Program-made: the position numbers and the translations under genes | Notes under the pieces: generated by a model | Database searches by the model: none | Told to the model about the DNA's origin: nothing | What the model saw: only the letters and a program-made list of their open reading frames with translations | Origin: Arthrobacter citreus | GTDB taxonomy: Bacteria > Actinomycetota > Actinomycetes > Actinomycetales > Micrococcaceae | Assembly (NCBI RefSeq): GCF_038405225.1 | Contig: NZ_CP151657.1 | Span: 3,818,961 to 3,882,960, forward strand | Reading direction: 5' to 3' | Length of the DNA: 64,000 bases | Part shown: piece by piece, positions 27,867-36,669 of the stretch | Layout of the letters: the number at the start of each line of letters is the position of its first letter | Position numbering within the stretch: the first letter of the stretch is position 1

Positions 27867-28868
27867 TTGGCTAGTCAGGATTGGGTCGATAAGGATTTTT
27901 ACAAGATTCTGGGTGTCCCTAAGGACGCGTCGGAAGCCGATATCAAGAAGGCCTATCGGAAGCTGGCGCGCAAATACCATCCGGACCAGAACCAGGACGA
28001 CGCCAACGCCGAGCGGATGTTCAAGGATCTCTCCGAGGCGTACTCGGTGCTTTCCGACGCCGAAGAGCGCCAGCAGTATGACGCCATCCGCGCCATGGGC
28101 AGCGGCGCCAGGTTCTCTGCCGGAGGCCCCGGCGGTGCCGGAGGCCCCGGCGGCGGTGCCGGATTTGAGGACCTCTTCGGGGGTCTCTTCGGCCAGGGCG
28201 CCCGTCCCGGCGGCCGCCGCACCACCTACAGCACCACCGGCGGCAGCAACATCCCGCCCGAGTTCGCCGACCTGTTTGGCGGGGGCGGTTTCGGCGGCGG
28301 CGGATTCGGCTCGGCTCCGCCGCAAAAGGGTGCGGACCGGACGGCCAGCACCACCATCTCCTTCGCCGGTTCCATCAACGGAACGGTTATTGGCCTGCGC
28401 GAACCCAGCGGCGAAGTTGTTGAGGTTCGGGTGCCGGCAGGGGTCAAGGACGGGCAGAAGATCCGGGTCCGCGGCAAGGGACAGCCCGGCGCTGCAGGCA
28501 ACGGAGACCTGATGGTGACCGTTAACGTCACCCCGCACGACTTCTTTGTCCGCGACGGAAACAACATCCGCATCCACGTCCCGGTGAGCTTCCCGGAGGC
28601 CGCGCTCGGAGCCACCATCGAGGTTCCCACCCTGACTGCGGACAAAGTCAAGCTTAAAGTGCCGGCGGGAACCCCGTCCGGCCGCACGCTGCGGGTCAAG
28701 GGGCGGGGCGTGCACACGTCAAAGGGCGACGGCGATCTGCTGGTGACCATCGACGTCGCCGTTCCCTCGCACCTGAACAAGGAAGCCAAGGCGGCGGTCG
28801 AGGCCTTCGCCGAGGCCACCAAGGGCGAGGACCCGCGGGCCGGACTGGCGTCCAAGGCCCGGCTCTAG
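27867..28868 (+). CDS. dnaJ: DnaJ-type co-chaperone without zinc finger (class B)
   Basis: A 333-aa J-domain protein. The J domain (residues about 8-75) has [13 protein letters not shown] and the HPD motif in KYHPDQN. It is followed by a Gly/Phe-rich linker with GGFGGGGFG repeats and two C-terminal substrate-binding domains ending in [11 protein letters not shown]. The CXXCXGXG zinc-finger repeats of class A DnaJ are missing, so it resembles CbpA or actinobacterial DnaJ1. It starts with TTG eight bases after GAAGGGG. A terminator hairpin separates it from grpE. Confidence 0.92.
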   Translation: MASQDWVDKDFYKILGVPKDASEADIKKAYRKLARKYHPDQNQDDANAERMFKDLSEAYSVLSDAEERQQYDAIRAMGSGARFSAGGPGGAGGPGGGAGFEDLFGGLFGQGARPGGRRTTYSTTGGSNIPPEFADLFGGGGFGGGGFGSAPPQKGADRTASTTISFAGSINGTVIGLREPSGEVVEVRVPAGVKDGQKIRVRGKGQPGAAGNGDLMVTVNVTPHDFFVRDGNNIRIHVPVSFPEAALGATIEVPTLTADKVKLKVPAGTPSGRTLRVKGRGVHTSKGDGDLLVTIDVAVPSHLNKEAKAAVEAFAEATKGEDPRAGLASKARL

Positions 28869-28879
28869 CAGCGTTAATG

Positions 28880-28913
28880 CGGTTCGGTTTCCCGTGCCCC
28901 GGGAGCCGAACCG
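28880..28913. repeat. Hairpin between dnaJ and hspR
   Basis: CGGTTCGG pairs with CCGAACCG, with an inner CCCG/CGGG pair. There is no T run afterwards, so it is not a standard terminator; a processing or stabilising element is possible. Confidence 0.5.
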
Positions 28914-28952
28914 GGTTATCGTTACTACTTCAATTGCTGTCAAGGAGGAACA

Positions 28953-29465
28953 ATGGGCATCGATGTCAATGCGCCTATTTTTGTGATCTCCGTTGCCGCG
29001 GAACTGGCGGACATGCATCCGCAGACACTGCGGCAGTATGACCGGCTCGGCATCGTTTCTCCCAGCCGCGCTCCCGGCAGGTCACGGCGCTATTCGCAGC
29101 ATGACATCGAAATGCTTCGTGAGGTCCAGCGGCTGTCCCAGGAAGGCGTGTCCCTTGAGGGGATCAAGCGCATCATGCAGCTGGAGAACCAGGTGTCCGG
29201 GCTGCGCGCACGGATCTCCGAACTCTCGGCGGAACTGGAATCGATGCAGCAGCGCAGCCCGGACCGCAGCCGGGTGTTTGCCGCTGGCCTGGCCGGCGAC
29301 GTCGTCACCCTGACCCGCGGCCAGCGGCCCCCGGCATCCCGTCCCTTCGCGACCCAGCTCAGCCTCGCATCGCTGGTGCAGCGCCGCGGCAAGCTGCGCG
29401 CACTGCCGGCCGGAAAACAGGAACCAGTGGACTACGCCGACGGCGGTTACGTCCCGTCCCTTTAG
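28953..29465 (+). CDS. hspR: Heat-shock repressor HspR (MerR family)
   Basis: A 170-aa regulator with an N-terminal MerR helix-turn-helix: VISVAAELADMHPQTLRQYDR and SRRYSQHDIEMLREV, then a helix VSLEGIKRIMQLENQVSGL leading into a short coiled coil. HspR binds HAIR repeats together with DnaK as co-repressor in Streptomyces and mycobacteria. Three HAIR sites in this window (two at dnaK, one at clpB) are its likely targets, giving a feedback loop. The ATG follows GGAGGAACA. The C-terminal 60 residues are basic and less conserved. Confidence 0.95.
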   Translation: MGIDVNAPIFVISVAAELADMHPQTLRQYDRLGIVSPSRAPGRSRRYSQHDIEMLREVQRLSQEGVSLEGIKRIMQLENQVSGLRARISELSAELESMQQRSPDRSRVFAAGLAGDVVTLTRGQRPPASRPFATQLSLASLVQRRGKLRALPAGKQEPVDYADGGYVPSL

Positions 29466-29487
29466 CGGAACGGCTAAACGGAACCGG

Positions 29488-30309
29488 CTAACGGAACCGG
29501 CGGCCCTGATCCCGGCGGTTGGCCCATACGGCCAGCGCACCCAGAAGCAGCGTCCAGGCCAGCAGGCAGGGCAGCGCAGCCGCGCCGAGGGGCTGGCCGG
29601 AGAACACCGCCACTGACACGTCACGCGCCGCCCGGGTGGGCAGGAACAGCGAGAACGTGTTCAGCCCCGCACTGAAGAGGTCCGGCGGCAGCATCAGCCC
29701 GCCCGCGAAGGCCAGCGGAAAAAACACCACCTGCGTGACGGCGATGGCCACCTTTGACGTGCACAGGTAGCCGATCAGCAGCCCCAGGAACAGGAACGGC
29801 AGTCCGCACACAAGCCATGCCAGCACTGCGGCGGGTACCCGCCACCAGGAAACCAGGCCACTGGTGAACGCCTCCAGGGCCGCCGTGGTGAACAACCCCA
29901 CGAGCACCACCGGAATCAGCGCGAAAAAAGCGAACATCATCGCCGTCAGGGCCCGGGCAACGGTGGGCGGCACGGCTCCGGCTGGCAGGGTCCGCACGTA
30001 GCTGCTCCAAGGGTTGGCGCGGTCCTCGGCAACCCCGATCCCGTAATTGAAGAGGAACGAGCTCATCACGCCAAAGAGCGCCAGCTGGGCTATGGCCATC
30101 AGGGACGCCACCGGATTGGCGGTGACCGCCTGCTGCGGCAGCACAAAAAACACCAGGGCCAAGGTGGGGAACACCGTCGAGGAAATCACCGAGATGGGGA
30201 TGCGCAGCTGTTCCAGTATCTGGGCTTTGGTGTGGGCCCGGATCAGCTGAGCCCGGGTCCGTTCCCGCTGCTGTTGCCCGTGTGCTGCCGGGGCCGGTGC
30301 TGCACTCAT
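29488..30309 (-). CDS. ABC-2 type transporter permease
   Basis: A 273-aa membrane subunit with six hydrophobic segments in the ABC-2 permease layout. It includes the conserved GVAEDRANPWSSYVRTLPA cytoplasmic loop and a long segment SKVAIAVTQVVFFPLAFAGGLMLPPDLF. The family exports drugs, lipids or peptides; the cargo here is unknown. Its ATG overlaps the end of the ATPase gene (ATGA), so the two subunits are coupled. It is the last gene of a four-gene minus-strand operon and converges on hspR. Confidence 0.85.
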   Translation of the reverse strand: MSAAPAPAAHGQQQRERTRAQLIRAHTKAQILEQLRIPISVISSTVFPTLALVFFVLPQQAVTANPVASLMAIAQLALFGVMSSFLFNYGIGVAEDRANPWSSYVRTLPAGAVPPTVARALTAMMFAFFALIPVVLVGLFTTAALEAFTSGLVSWWRVPAAVLAWLVCGLPFLFLGLLIGYLCTSKVAIAVTQVVFFPLAFAGGLMLPPDLFSAGLNTFSLFLPTRAARDVSVAVFSGQPLGAAALPCLLAWTLLLGALAVWANRRDQGRRFR

Positions 30310-31316
30310 GACTGCTCCTTTTCCGTGAGCCGCCCGGGACCGCCTGCGGGCTGGTGGGTGAGGGCGAGGAACGCCTCTTCGAGGCTTGCGGCGTGGACTT
30401 CCAGACGGGAAAAGGGGACATTGTCCCGGACCAGCCGCCGCACCGTTTCGTCGGCGTCCCGGCTCATGATGGTCACGGCGTTGTTGGGTCCGGCGGAAAC
30501 GCCTGCGCTTTCGGGCAGGGACGCGAACGACGACGGCGGCAGGCCGGTCCGGAAGGAAACCTTGCTGACCGACACATGGCTGCGGATATCATCCACTGTC
30601 CCGTCGGCGGCAACGGAACCCGCGTTGAGGACCAGCACCCGCCCGGAAAGGGCCTGGATTTCCTCGAGGTAGTGGCTGGTGACCAGCAGGGTGCCGCCGT
30701 TGCGCCGGTATTCACCGAGGCGTTCCCAGAGGTTTTCCCGGGCTTCCACATCCAGGCCCGTGGTGGGCTCATCCAGGATCACAAGCCGCGGCCGGCCCAC
30801 CAGGGCCAGGGCCACCATCAGCCGGCGCTGCTGTCCGCCGGACAGCCCGCCGCACTGCTTGTCCGCTATCGGGCTGAGCCCAAAGTCAGCCAGCAGTTCC
30901 GGTGTGGGCACCGGATCGCCGTAGTGGGCGGCCACAAAATCCACGGTCTCGCGGACCCGCAGCGTGGGTGGAACCGATGTGGCCTGCGGTGTGGTCCCGA
31001 GTTCACGCCGGGCCTCCGGATTACGGGGGTTGCGGCCGAAAAGCTCCACCGTCCCGGCGTCGGGGGTGCGGATGCCGCACAGGAGGTTCAGCAGCGTGGA
31101 CTTCCCGGCCCCGTTGGGTCCGAGCAGGCCAAGGGCCTCGCCGGCTCGGATCGACAGACTCACCTCTGTGAGCGCCGGCTTTCCGGCGTAACTCTTGGTT
31201 ACTGAATGTGCCGCTGCCAGCACGCTGCCGGGAAGTCCCGGGCCGGCTTTCCCGGTGCCGGAAGTCTGCTCGGGGCCGGAGGTCTTCTCGCTGATGGAAC
31301 TGGGGTTCAGGCTCAT
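30306..31316 (-). CDS. ABC transporter ATP-binding protein
   Basis: A 336-aa ATPase of the drug/antibiotic exporter class. Walker A is GPNGAGKST near residue 68, signature LSGGQQRRLMVAL, Walker B LVILDEPTTGLD and the H loop VTSHYLEE. An extra C-terminal domain of about 90 residues follows, as in DrrA/CcmA-like exporters. The N-terminal 30 residues are low-complexity Ser/Gly. It pairs with the overlapping permease gene. The regulator upstream on the same strand probably controls the transporter. Confidence 0.9.
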   Translation of the reverse strand: MSLNPSSISEKTSGPEQTSGTGKAGPGLPGSVLAAAHSVTKSYAGKPALTEVSLSIRAGEALGLLGPNGAGKSTLLNLLCGIRTPDAGTVELFGRNPRNPEARRELGTTPQATSVPPTLRVRETVDFVAAHYGDPVPTPELLADFGLSPIADKQCGGLSGGQQRRLMVALALVGRPRLVILDEPTTGLDVEARENLWERLGEYRRNGGTLLVTSHYLEEIQALSGRVLVLNAGSVAADGTVDDIRSHVSVSKVSFRTGLPPSSFASLPESAGVSAGPNNAVTIMSRDADETVRRLVRDNVPFSRLEVHAASLEEAFLALTHQPAGGPGRLTEKEQS

Positions 31317-31358
31317 GCTGTCTCCAGGATCATGTTCGGGTGCTGCGGGGCGGGCTGG

Positions 31359-31712
31359 TTAAGGGGCTGGTGAGAACGGCTGCGGCTCCTCGGTTTGCCG
31401 GGGTACCGATTCCGCGGGTTCCGGCCCGTTCAACAGGTCCCGAAGCGCTCTGCGGTACTGTGCGTAAGCCAGTTTTCCTTCCGGGCTGATACCCAGATAG
31501 GTGGCGGGGGAGCGGCCTTCAATGGTCTTGGTGACCTCGATATATCCGGCATCCTCGAGCTTGCGCAGATGGGTGGAGAGATTGCCGGCCGTCATATCCA
31601 GCATGGCGCGGAGCTTCGTGAAGGCTATGCGGTTCCGTTCGCCCACCTCGTTCAGCGTGGTGAGGGCCCTCAGCCGCGCTTCGGCATGAATGACCGGATC
31701 CAGCTCAGGCAT
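31359..31712 (-). CDS. Winged-helix transcriptional regulator
   Basis: A 117-aa winged helix-turn-helix protein of the MarR/ArsR-like group (HTH_27 pattern). The recognition region is MLDMTAGNLSTHLRKLEDAGYIEVTK and the wing is TIEGRSPATYLGISPEGK. It overlaps the end of the preceding membrane protein gene by 8 bases and is followed by the ABC transporter genes. This gene order is typical of a local regulator of an exporter. Two perfect palindromes in front of the operon are candidate operators. Confidence 0.85.
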   Translation of the reverse strand: MPELDPVIHAEARLRALTTLNEVGERNRIAFTKLRAMLDMTAGNLSTHLRKLEDAGYIEVTKTIEGRSPATYLGISPEGKLAYAQYRRALRDLLNGPEPAESVPRQTEEPQPFSPAP

Positions 31713-32340
31713 GGGAGGCCGCCGGATTCCGCCGTCCGAGTGCAAGAAACTCGGCCAGGGATCCGGCCAGCATGCCCCCGGCGCCCAGGTAGAGATAAAC
31801 GGCCAGGAAATGATCCGGCCCGGAAAGCAGCGCGGCGGCGGTGACCCCCAGCAGCCACAGCCCGAGGTAACACTGGCGGCGGTCGTTGAAGGTGGTGCCG
31901 CCGGCCACGTAGAGCAGGCCGACAATCAGCACCGCCGTCGAATTGATCAGCATGCCCCGCAGCCAGAAGTCGTCCACCGCGCGGCCGATGCTCATGCTGA
32001 GAATGCCCATGATGAGAAATCCCATCGCCCAGGACGCACCGTGCATGCCGCCCTGGAAGGCGCTGTGCCCCCGGATGCCCAGAGCGCTCCTCATGGACAG
32101 GACCACCGTTGTGACCGTGGCGACCAGGAGGGCCGCAGCCAGCACGATGAGGGCTGAATCCGGGTCCAGCGGAAGCCACCCGCGCCTGCTGCCCTCCAAC
32201 GCACCGTAACCGGCGATCCACGCCAGCCCCCACAGCAGATAGATCAGGGCGGTGTTCCCGTTCAGCTGCCTGCGGGTGGATTGTTCCGCGTCCTCCACGA
32301 TGGCCAGGGCCGCTTGCAGGCCAAGGGGCTGTTGTTCCAT
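31705..32340 (-). CDS. Hypothetical membrane protein of an ABC transporter operon
   Basis: A 211-aa protein with six hydrophobic segments and an N-terminal soluble helix containing ALAIVEDAEQSTRRQLNGNTA. No catalytic motif is visible and I do not recognise the family beyond its frequent pairing with a small winged-helix regulator. It is the first gene of the operon that continues with regulator, ATPase and permease. It may be an integral sensor or an accessory subunit; that is inference from context. Confidence 0.75.
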   Translation of the reverse strand: MEQQPLGLQAALAIVEDAEQSTRRQLNGNTALIYLLWGLAWIAGYGALEGSRRGWLPLDPDSALIVLAAALLVATVTTVVLSMRSALGIRGHSAFQGGMHGASWAMGFLIMGILSMSIGRAVDDFWLRGMLINSTAVLIVGLLYVAGGTTFNDRRQCYLGLWLLGVTAAALLSGPDHFLAVYLYLGAGGMLAGSLAEFLALGRRNPAASHA

Positions 32341-32380
32341 GCCGTCCTCCGTCCGGGTGCCTCCGGAGCCGAAAGCGCCG

Positions 32381-32400
32381 GATGCAAAGTAGTTTGCATC
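32381..32400. promoter_or_regulatory. Palindrome 1 upstream of the ABC operon (candidate operator)
   Basis: GATGCAAA-GTAG-TTTGCATC, a perfect 8-bp inverted repeat with a 4-base centre, about 40 bases before the first start codon. Size and position suit a winged-helix dimer. Confidence 0.55.
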
Positions 32401-32401
32401 A

Positions 32402-32413
32402 CAAACCGGTTTG
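32402..32413. promoter_or_regulatory. Palindrome 2 upstream of the ABC operon
   Basis: CAAACCGGTTTG, a perfect 12-base palindrome one base from palindrome 1. It could be a second operator half or site. Confidence 0.45.
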
Positions 32414-32462
32414 GAACAAGAGGTTGCAACAAAGAGTTTTGGTGGAGAATGTGGGCCGGGGA

Positions 32463-33086
32463 TCAGGCGCTCATGTCACCGGTTGCCGGGACTGAACCCG
32501 TTGGCCGGTACCGCAGGAGGACCACGCCCCGTTCGGTCGCCGGTTCGGCCGCGATCAGCTCCAGGGCAGCGGGAGGCCCGTCGTCGGTAAACAGCCGCTT
32601 GCCGGGGCCAACAACGATGGGGTGCACCCAAAGGTTCAGCTGGTCGTACAGGCCCTCGGCGAAGAGGGTCCGGGCAAAGTCGATGCTGCCGATGACATGG
32701 ATACTGTGATGCCGCTCCCGCAGCGAGGCCATTTCCGCGGCGAGGTCCGCGCCGAGCAGGGAGGATCCGCGCCAGTTCAGGTCTGGGGTGCCCCTCGACG
32801 CCACGTACTTGGGGATCCGCTCGAACGTCCGCGCGATGGATGCATCCGGACCATCGAGGTGGTGCGGCCAGTACGCGGCGAAGATGTCGTAGGTGCGCCG
32901 CCCCAGCAGCAGGGCATCCATCTCCTGGATGCCCTCGTCCACCTGTGAGCCGGCGGCTTCGTCCAGCAGGGGTGCCTGCCAGCCGCCGAACGCGAAACCG
33001 CCGTCGTTGTCTTCATCAGGTCCGCCCGGGGCCTGGGCAACCCCGTCGAGGGTGGTGAACAGATCAATGGAAATCCGGCCGGCCAT
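32463..33086 (-). CDS. Dihydrofolate reductase-fold (RibD C-terminal) protein
   Basis: A 207-aa protein of the RibD_C/DHFR-like family. It begins GRISIDLFTTLDGVAQAPGG and contains LLLGRRTYDIFAAYWP, HHSIHVIGSIDFARTL and LNLWVHPIVVGPGKRLF, the conserved NADPH-fold blocks. Proteins of this type in actinobacteria are usually not true folate or riboflavin enzymes, and the substrate is unknown. The ATG at 33086 follows AAGGGGTTCTCC and was preferred over one ten codons upstream. Confidence 0.85.
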   Translation of the reverse strand: MAGRISIDLFTTLDGVAQAPGGPDEDNDGGFAFGGWQAPLLDEAAGSQVDEGIQEMDALLLGRRTYDIFAAYWPHHLDGPDASIARTFERIPKYVASRGTPDLNWRGSSLLGADLAAEMASLRERHHSIHVIGSIDFARTLFAEGLYDQLNLWVHPIVVGPGKRLFTDDGPPAALELIAAEPATERGVVLLRYRPTGSVPATGDMSA

Positions 33087-33159
33087 GGAGAACCCCTTCG
33101 CTGAAACTGGGACCATGCTGGCCGCGGCTGTGCCGGGCTGTCAAGGCCGGCAGCAGATC

Positions 33160-33831
33160 TCAGCGCAGGCGGCGGGCCTTCAGGACGACGTCTTCGGTGT
33201 GGTGCGCCCCGGCCCCGGCGGCAACGTGGCGGGGCCGGATCTCATCAACCTCAATCCGCCAGTTCCCGTCCAGGAGCGCGCGGATATCCGCCAAACCCAC
33301 ATATTCGTCGAGGTTCAAACCTCTGGCCTCGGCCTCTGCAGCCGTAGGCAACGGGTGGTGCACGGCCAGGAGCAGGCCGCCGGGAGCCACCGCGTCCAGG
33401 AGTGCGTGTTCCGCGAGGTCCTCCGGGGTGCGAAGCAGGGCCGGATACTGGGCGGAAACCAGGTCGAAGGACCCGGCCGGCAGGGCCGCTTCCAGCAGGC
33501 CTGAGTGCAGCCACTGCACGCGAAGACCCCGGGCCCCGGCCTCGCGGGCGGCCCGGTCAAGCGCAACCCGGGAAACATCCAGCGCCGTGACGTCCCAGCC
33601 CCGTTCCGCCAGCCACAGGGCGTCGGCACCCTCGCCGCAGCCAACGTCCAGGACCCGCCCGGGCTCCAGGCCCTCAACTTCGTGTATCAATGTGCCGTTG
33701 GGCTGTCCGCTCCACAGGCTTTCCATCTCCGCATAACGCTGGTCCCAAAAGTTCTCGACTTCGCCCGTTGCCTGCTGGGCGGGGGCGGAGGACTGATCCG
33801 CACCGCGCATGCCGCCGTCATTTCTCTCCAT
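33160..33831 (-). CDS. SAM-dependent methyltransferase (TehB-like)
   Basis: A 223-aa class I methyltransferase. It begins with FWDQRYAEMESLWSGQPNGTL, then motif I VLDVGCGEGADALWLAERGW, VTALDVSRVAL and the acidic FDLVSAQYPAL. This order is typical of TehB/thiopurine-type enzymes that act on small thiols or oxyanions. The substrate is unknown. The start at 33831 has no clear ribosome binding site; an ATG at 33810 is an alternative. It is divergent from the MOSC gene. Confidence 0.8.
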   Translation of the reverse strand: MERNDGGMRGADQSSAPAQQATGEVENFWDQRYAEMESLWSGQPNGTLIHEVEGLEPGRVLDVGCGEGADALWLAERGWDVTALDVSRVALDRAAREAGARGLRVQWLHSGLLEAALPAGSFDLVSAQYPALLRTPEDLAEHALLDAVAPGGLLLAVHHPLPTAAEAEARGLNLDEYVGLADIRALLDGNWRIEVDEIRPRHVAAGAGAHHTEDVVLKARRLR

Positions 33832-33936
33832 GGAAAAAGCATGCCGCTGCGGGCGCGCTCCGGCCAAGTTGTTTTGCCGAACCGGCAACCCGGAGTGCCC
33901 CCGTTCGGATGAAAGTTCGTGTGAAACAATGCCGGA

Positions 33937-34659
33937 ATGCCGCATGATGGAACGCCGATAGGCACGGTCCAGTCGCTCTACCGCTACCCGGTCAAGTCCA
34001 CCGCGGGGCAGGCCGTGGTCTACAGCGCCGTGACCGCCAGGGGACTGCGGCATGACCGCGGGTGGGCGGTTTACACCGACGACGGCGGCATCGCCAGCGG
34101 AAAGCGCACCCAGCGCTTCCGCCCCGTCCCGGGCCTGATGCAGTGGACCTCCAGGATTGATGACGGGGCAGCCGGGCCCACGCTCGAAAGTCCGCAGGGG
34201 CAGCGCTTCCGGGTGGGTGATCCGGCCGCGTCCAGGGCCCTCAGCGAAGCGTTTGGCCGGTTACTGGAACTGCGGCCCGAAACCACGGTGCAGCATCACG
34301 ACGAGACGCCCCTGCACGTTCTCACGACGTCCTCGCTGGCTGCGCTCGGGAACCTTTCCGGATCCGTGGTGGATGAGCGCCGGTTCCGGGCCAACATTGT
34401 GATTGATACCCAGGCGCTGCCGGCGTTCGCCGAGGATGGCTGGACCGGGGCCGAGCTGGCCCTGGGGGACGAGGTTGTCCTGCGCCTGGGGCCGGGCATG
34501 CCGCGCTGCGTGATGATCGATCAGCCCCAGGCCCCGGTCCCTGCCGCCGGTAGAACCCTGAAACTGCTCGGCCTTCACCACGGCACGGAGTTTGGCCTGC
34601 AGGCGTACGTGCAGCAGGGCGGAATGCTGCGGGTTGGAGATGCGGTCTTCCTGCGCTAG
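33937..34659 (+). CDS. MOSC domain-containing protein
   Basis: A 240-aa protein with an N-terminal MOSC_N beta-barrel (GTVQSLYRYPVKSTAG, GLRHDRGWAVY) and a C-terminal MOSC domain with the conserved Cys in GMPRCVMIDQP. The FRANIVIDT stretch is also characteristic. MOSC proteins handle sulfur for molybdenum cofactor or, as YiiM/YcbX types, reduce N-hydroxylated bases. It ends four bases into the opposing NYN gene. No Moco synthesis gene is adjacent, although a Moco-type oxidoreductase lies elsewhere in the window. Confidence 0.88.
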   Translation: MPHDGTPIGTVQSLYRYPVKSTAGQAVVYSAVTARGLRHDRGWAVYTDDGGIASGKRTQRFRPVPGLMQWTSRIDDGAAGPTLESPQGQRFRVGDPAASRALSEAFGRLLELRPETTVQHHDETPLHVLTTSSLAALGNLSGSVVDERRFRANIVIDTQALPAFAEDGWTGAELALGDEVVLRLGPGMPRCVMIDQPQAPVPAAGRTLKLLGLHHGTEFGLQAYVQQGGMLRVGDAVFLR

Positions 34660-35648
34660 AGCGGCAAGTCCGCATCCGGACGCAGCCGGATGAGGCGCTG
34701 CGGGCCGTCCTCGTCCAGCTCGACCAGATCCCCGTGCGAGGACAGGAAATCGGTGAAGGAACGGAAACCGAGCGGCTTCTCGTTAAAGGACGGGTCCATG
34801 CGCCGCATCTGGTTCTTCACCGTGCCGGTGTTGAGCCACTCGTCAGCATCTCCCTTGGCATGGCCGATTTTCAGCGCCCGCACCAGGAGCTCCGTGGCGA
34901 GGGTGCGGGGATCAATGTCTTCGGCACTCTCCGGTTCATCGAAGGTGGCATTTTCGGTGTGGGAAAACATGGGAACCACGGTCAGCGTCCGTGCCTTGTC
35001 CGGAGCCTGGTCCTGCGCGGCGGCCGTCCCGCTCCTGCCCTCGGCGGCGGCCGGAGCCGGCTCACCGGCCTTCACGACGCCGGGCAGCGAGTCATAGTCT
35101 TCGAACTCGTCGCAGGCTGCGGCCAGGGAGGTGCTGGTGGACCCGGCGACGCCGATGCCGACGACGAAGCGGCCGAGGCGCTTCGACTTCTGTGCGAGGG
35201 CAATGTAGTCACTGTCGCCGGCCACAATGATGACGTGCGTCAGGTCAGGGAGCCGGAAGAGGTCTTCGACGACGTCGACGGCAAGGCGGATGTCGGCCCC
35301 GTTCTTGGTTCCCCGGGTGGTGGTGGTGAAGAGCTGGGTGAGGTCAACAGCCCGGGACATCAACTGGCGCTGGTAGCTGGCGTTCACCGGCACTGACCAG
35401 TCGGCGTAGGCCCGGTTGACCACCAGCGTGCCAAACGAGGCGGCGAAGTCAATGATGGCGTTGAAGTCCACCGTCGCCGCGGTCAGCTTGGCTGCCACGT
35501 CCGGGTCGGCGTCGCGGCTCAGCCGGTCAAAATTCCGGATGCCGTCGCGCTGGAAGGCGTTGCGGCCGTGCAGCTGCTGGTAACGGGAAATGACAATGTT
35601 GTCGAAGTCGATATAGAGGCCGACGCGTGCGTCGTTCGGTTCATTCAT
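34656..35648 (-). CDS. NYN-domain (PIN-like) protein with C-terminal OST-HTH/LOTUS domain
   Basis: A 330-aa protein. Residues 8-180 form a NYN/LabA-type PIN-like nuclease fold with acidic residues in LYIDFDNIV, a central NGADIRLAVDVVEDLF and IIVAGDSDYI, the three positions that would bind a metal. A low-complexity linker follows, then an OST-HTH/LOTUS RNA-binding domain (about 255-328) containing LLVRALKIGHAKGD and FRSFTDFLSSHGDLVEL. It probably cleaves or binds RNA. It starts five bases after trmB and is likely co-transcribed with it, suggesting a link to tRNA or RNA metabolism. Confidence 0.88.
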   Translation of the reverse strand: MNEPNDARVGLYIDFDNIVISRYQQLHGRNAFQRDGIRNFDRLSRDADPDVAAKLTAATVDFNAIIDFAASFGTLVVNRAYADWSVPVNASYQRQLMSRAVDLTQLFTTTTRGTKNGADIRLAVDVVEDLFRLPDLTHVIIVAGDSDYIALAQKSKRLGRFVVGIGVAGSTSTSLAAACDEFEDYDSLPGVVKAGEPAPAAAEGRSGTAAAQDQAPDKARTLTVVPMFSHTENATFDEPESAEDIDPRTLATELLVRALKIGHAKGDADEWLNTGTVKNQMRRMDPSFNEKPLGFRSFTDFLSSHGDLVELDEDGPQRLIRLRPDADLPL

Positions 35649-35653
35649 GGAAC

Positions 35654-36559
35654 TTAGGCCTTGCGGTAGGTGAGATCGAAAATCAGGCGGCCTGCCTGGT
35701 GGGCTTTGTTCTCGAAGCTGGTCAGGATGCGGCCGTCAAAGCGCGGAGCCCAGCCGCCGCGGGTGTCGACGTCGTTCACCGGCGCCTTCTTCTCCAGGCC
35801 CTCCCGGTTCACCCGGGTCAGCGGGCTGTCCTCGCCGGCGCGCTCGCCGTCGTGCAGGTTTCGGAAGCTGGATGATGCATCAAGGACTTCGCGCATCTGT
35901 ACGGCGTAGTCCGACCAGTCCGTCGCCAGGCGCCAGATCCCGCCCGGGACCAGCACCCGTGCCACGAGTTCGGCGAACTCGTCCTTGACCATGCGCCGCT
36001 TGTGGTGCCGGGTCTTGTGCCAGGGATCGGGGAAAAAGACCCAGACCTCATCCACGGTGCCGGCCGGAAGCATGGTGGTCAGGACCTCGGGAGCGTTGGC
36101 CTGGACCACGCGGACGTTGCTCAGTTCCTTCTGCCCAATGCGCTGCAGGGTCTGGGCCAGGCCGGGAAGGTAGACCTCCACGGCCAGATAATCCTTGTCC
36201 GGGTTCTGCTCGGCGGCGTGCGTCACTGCTTCGCCCAGCCCTGAACCGATTTCCACGATCAGGGGAGCGGTCCGGCCAAACTCGGCGGCGGCGTCGAACA
36301 CATACTCCGGATCCACTGAAGTGTCAGCTTCCGCGCGGGGAACGTCGATGACGAACCGGTCGGACAGCTCGTCCCACGCCTGCTGCCGGCGTCCCTGGAG
36401 GCGGGACCCGCGGCGGACGAACGAGACCGGCGAGCGGAAGTGCCGGGGGTCGCCGGTTTCGTCGGAAACGCTTGCGTTCTCCGGGGCAGCGGTATCGGGG
36501 TCAGCCGGATCCGAAGCATTCAGGGAGCCGGCGTCGGGCAGGGCTGGTTCAGTAGTCAT
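35654..36559 (-). CDS. trmB: tRNA (guanine-N7-)-methyltransferase
   Basis: The 301-aa enzyme that methylates G46 of tRNA. Motifs include IVEIGSGLGEAVTHAA (SAM binding), VQANAPEVL, FPDPWHKTRHHKRR and LATDWSDYA, all typical of TrmB. The C-terminal region TSFENKAHQAGR ends with DLTYRK. An N-terminal acidic extension of about 70 residues precedes the catalytic domain, as in other actinobacterial versions. The ATG at 36559 follows TAGCAT by eight bases and lacks a ribosome binding site, so it may be leaderless. Confidence 0.93.
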   Translation of the reverse strand: MTTEPALPDAGSLNASDPADPDTAAPENASVSDETGDPRHFRSPVSFVRRGSRLQGRRQQAWDELSDRFVIDVPRAEADTSVDPEYVFDAAAEFGRTAPLIVEIGSGLGEAVTHAAEQNPDKDYLAVEVYLPGLAQTLQRIGQKELSNVRVVQANAPEVLTTMLPAGTVDEVWVFFPDPWHKTRHHKRRMVKDEFAELVARVLVPGGIWRLATDWSDYAVQMREVLDASSSFRNLHDGERAGEDSPLTRVNREGLEKKAPVNDVDTRGGWAPRFDGRILTSFENKAHQAGRLIFDLTYRKA

Positions 36560-36640
36560 CACTGTTAATGCTATCGGCTGGCGTGAGGGCCTGTTTGCAG
36601 GCTCCACGCGGGCTCATCGGAGGGGCCGCGGGCCGCTCGA

Positions 36641-36669
36641 TTAGGAAACTGGTGGCAAACCGGTAAACT
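36641..36669 (+). promoter_or_regulatory. Possible promoter of the DEAD-box helicase gene
   Basis: A TAAACT -10-like box at 36664-36669 with a weak TTAGGA at -35, 17-base spacing. It would create a leader of roughly 185 bases. Low certainty. Confidence 0.3.
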
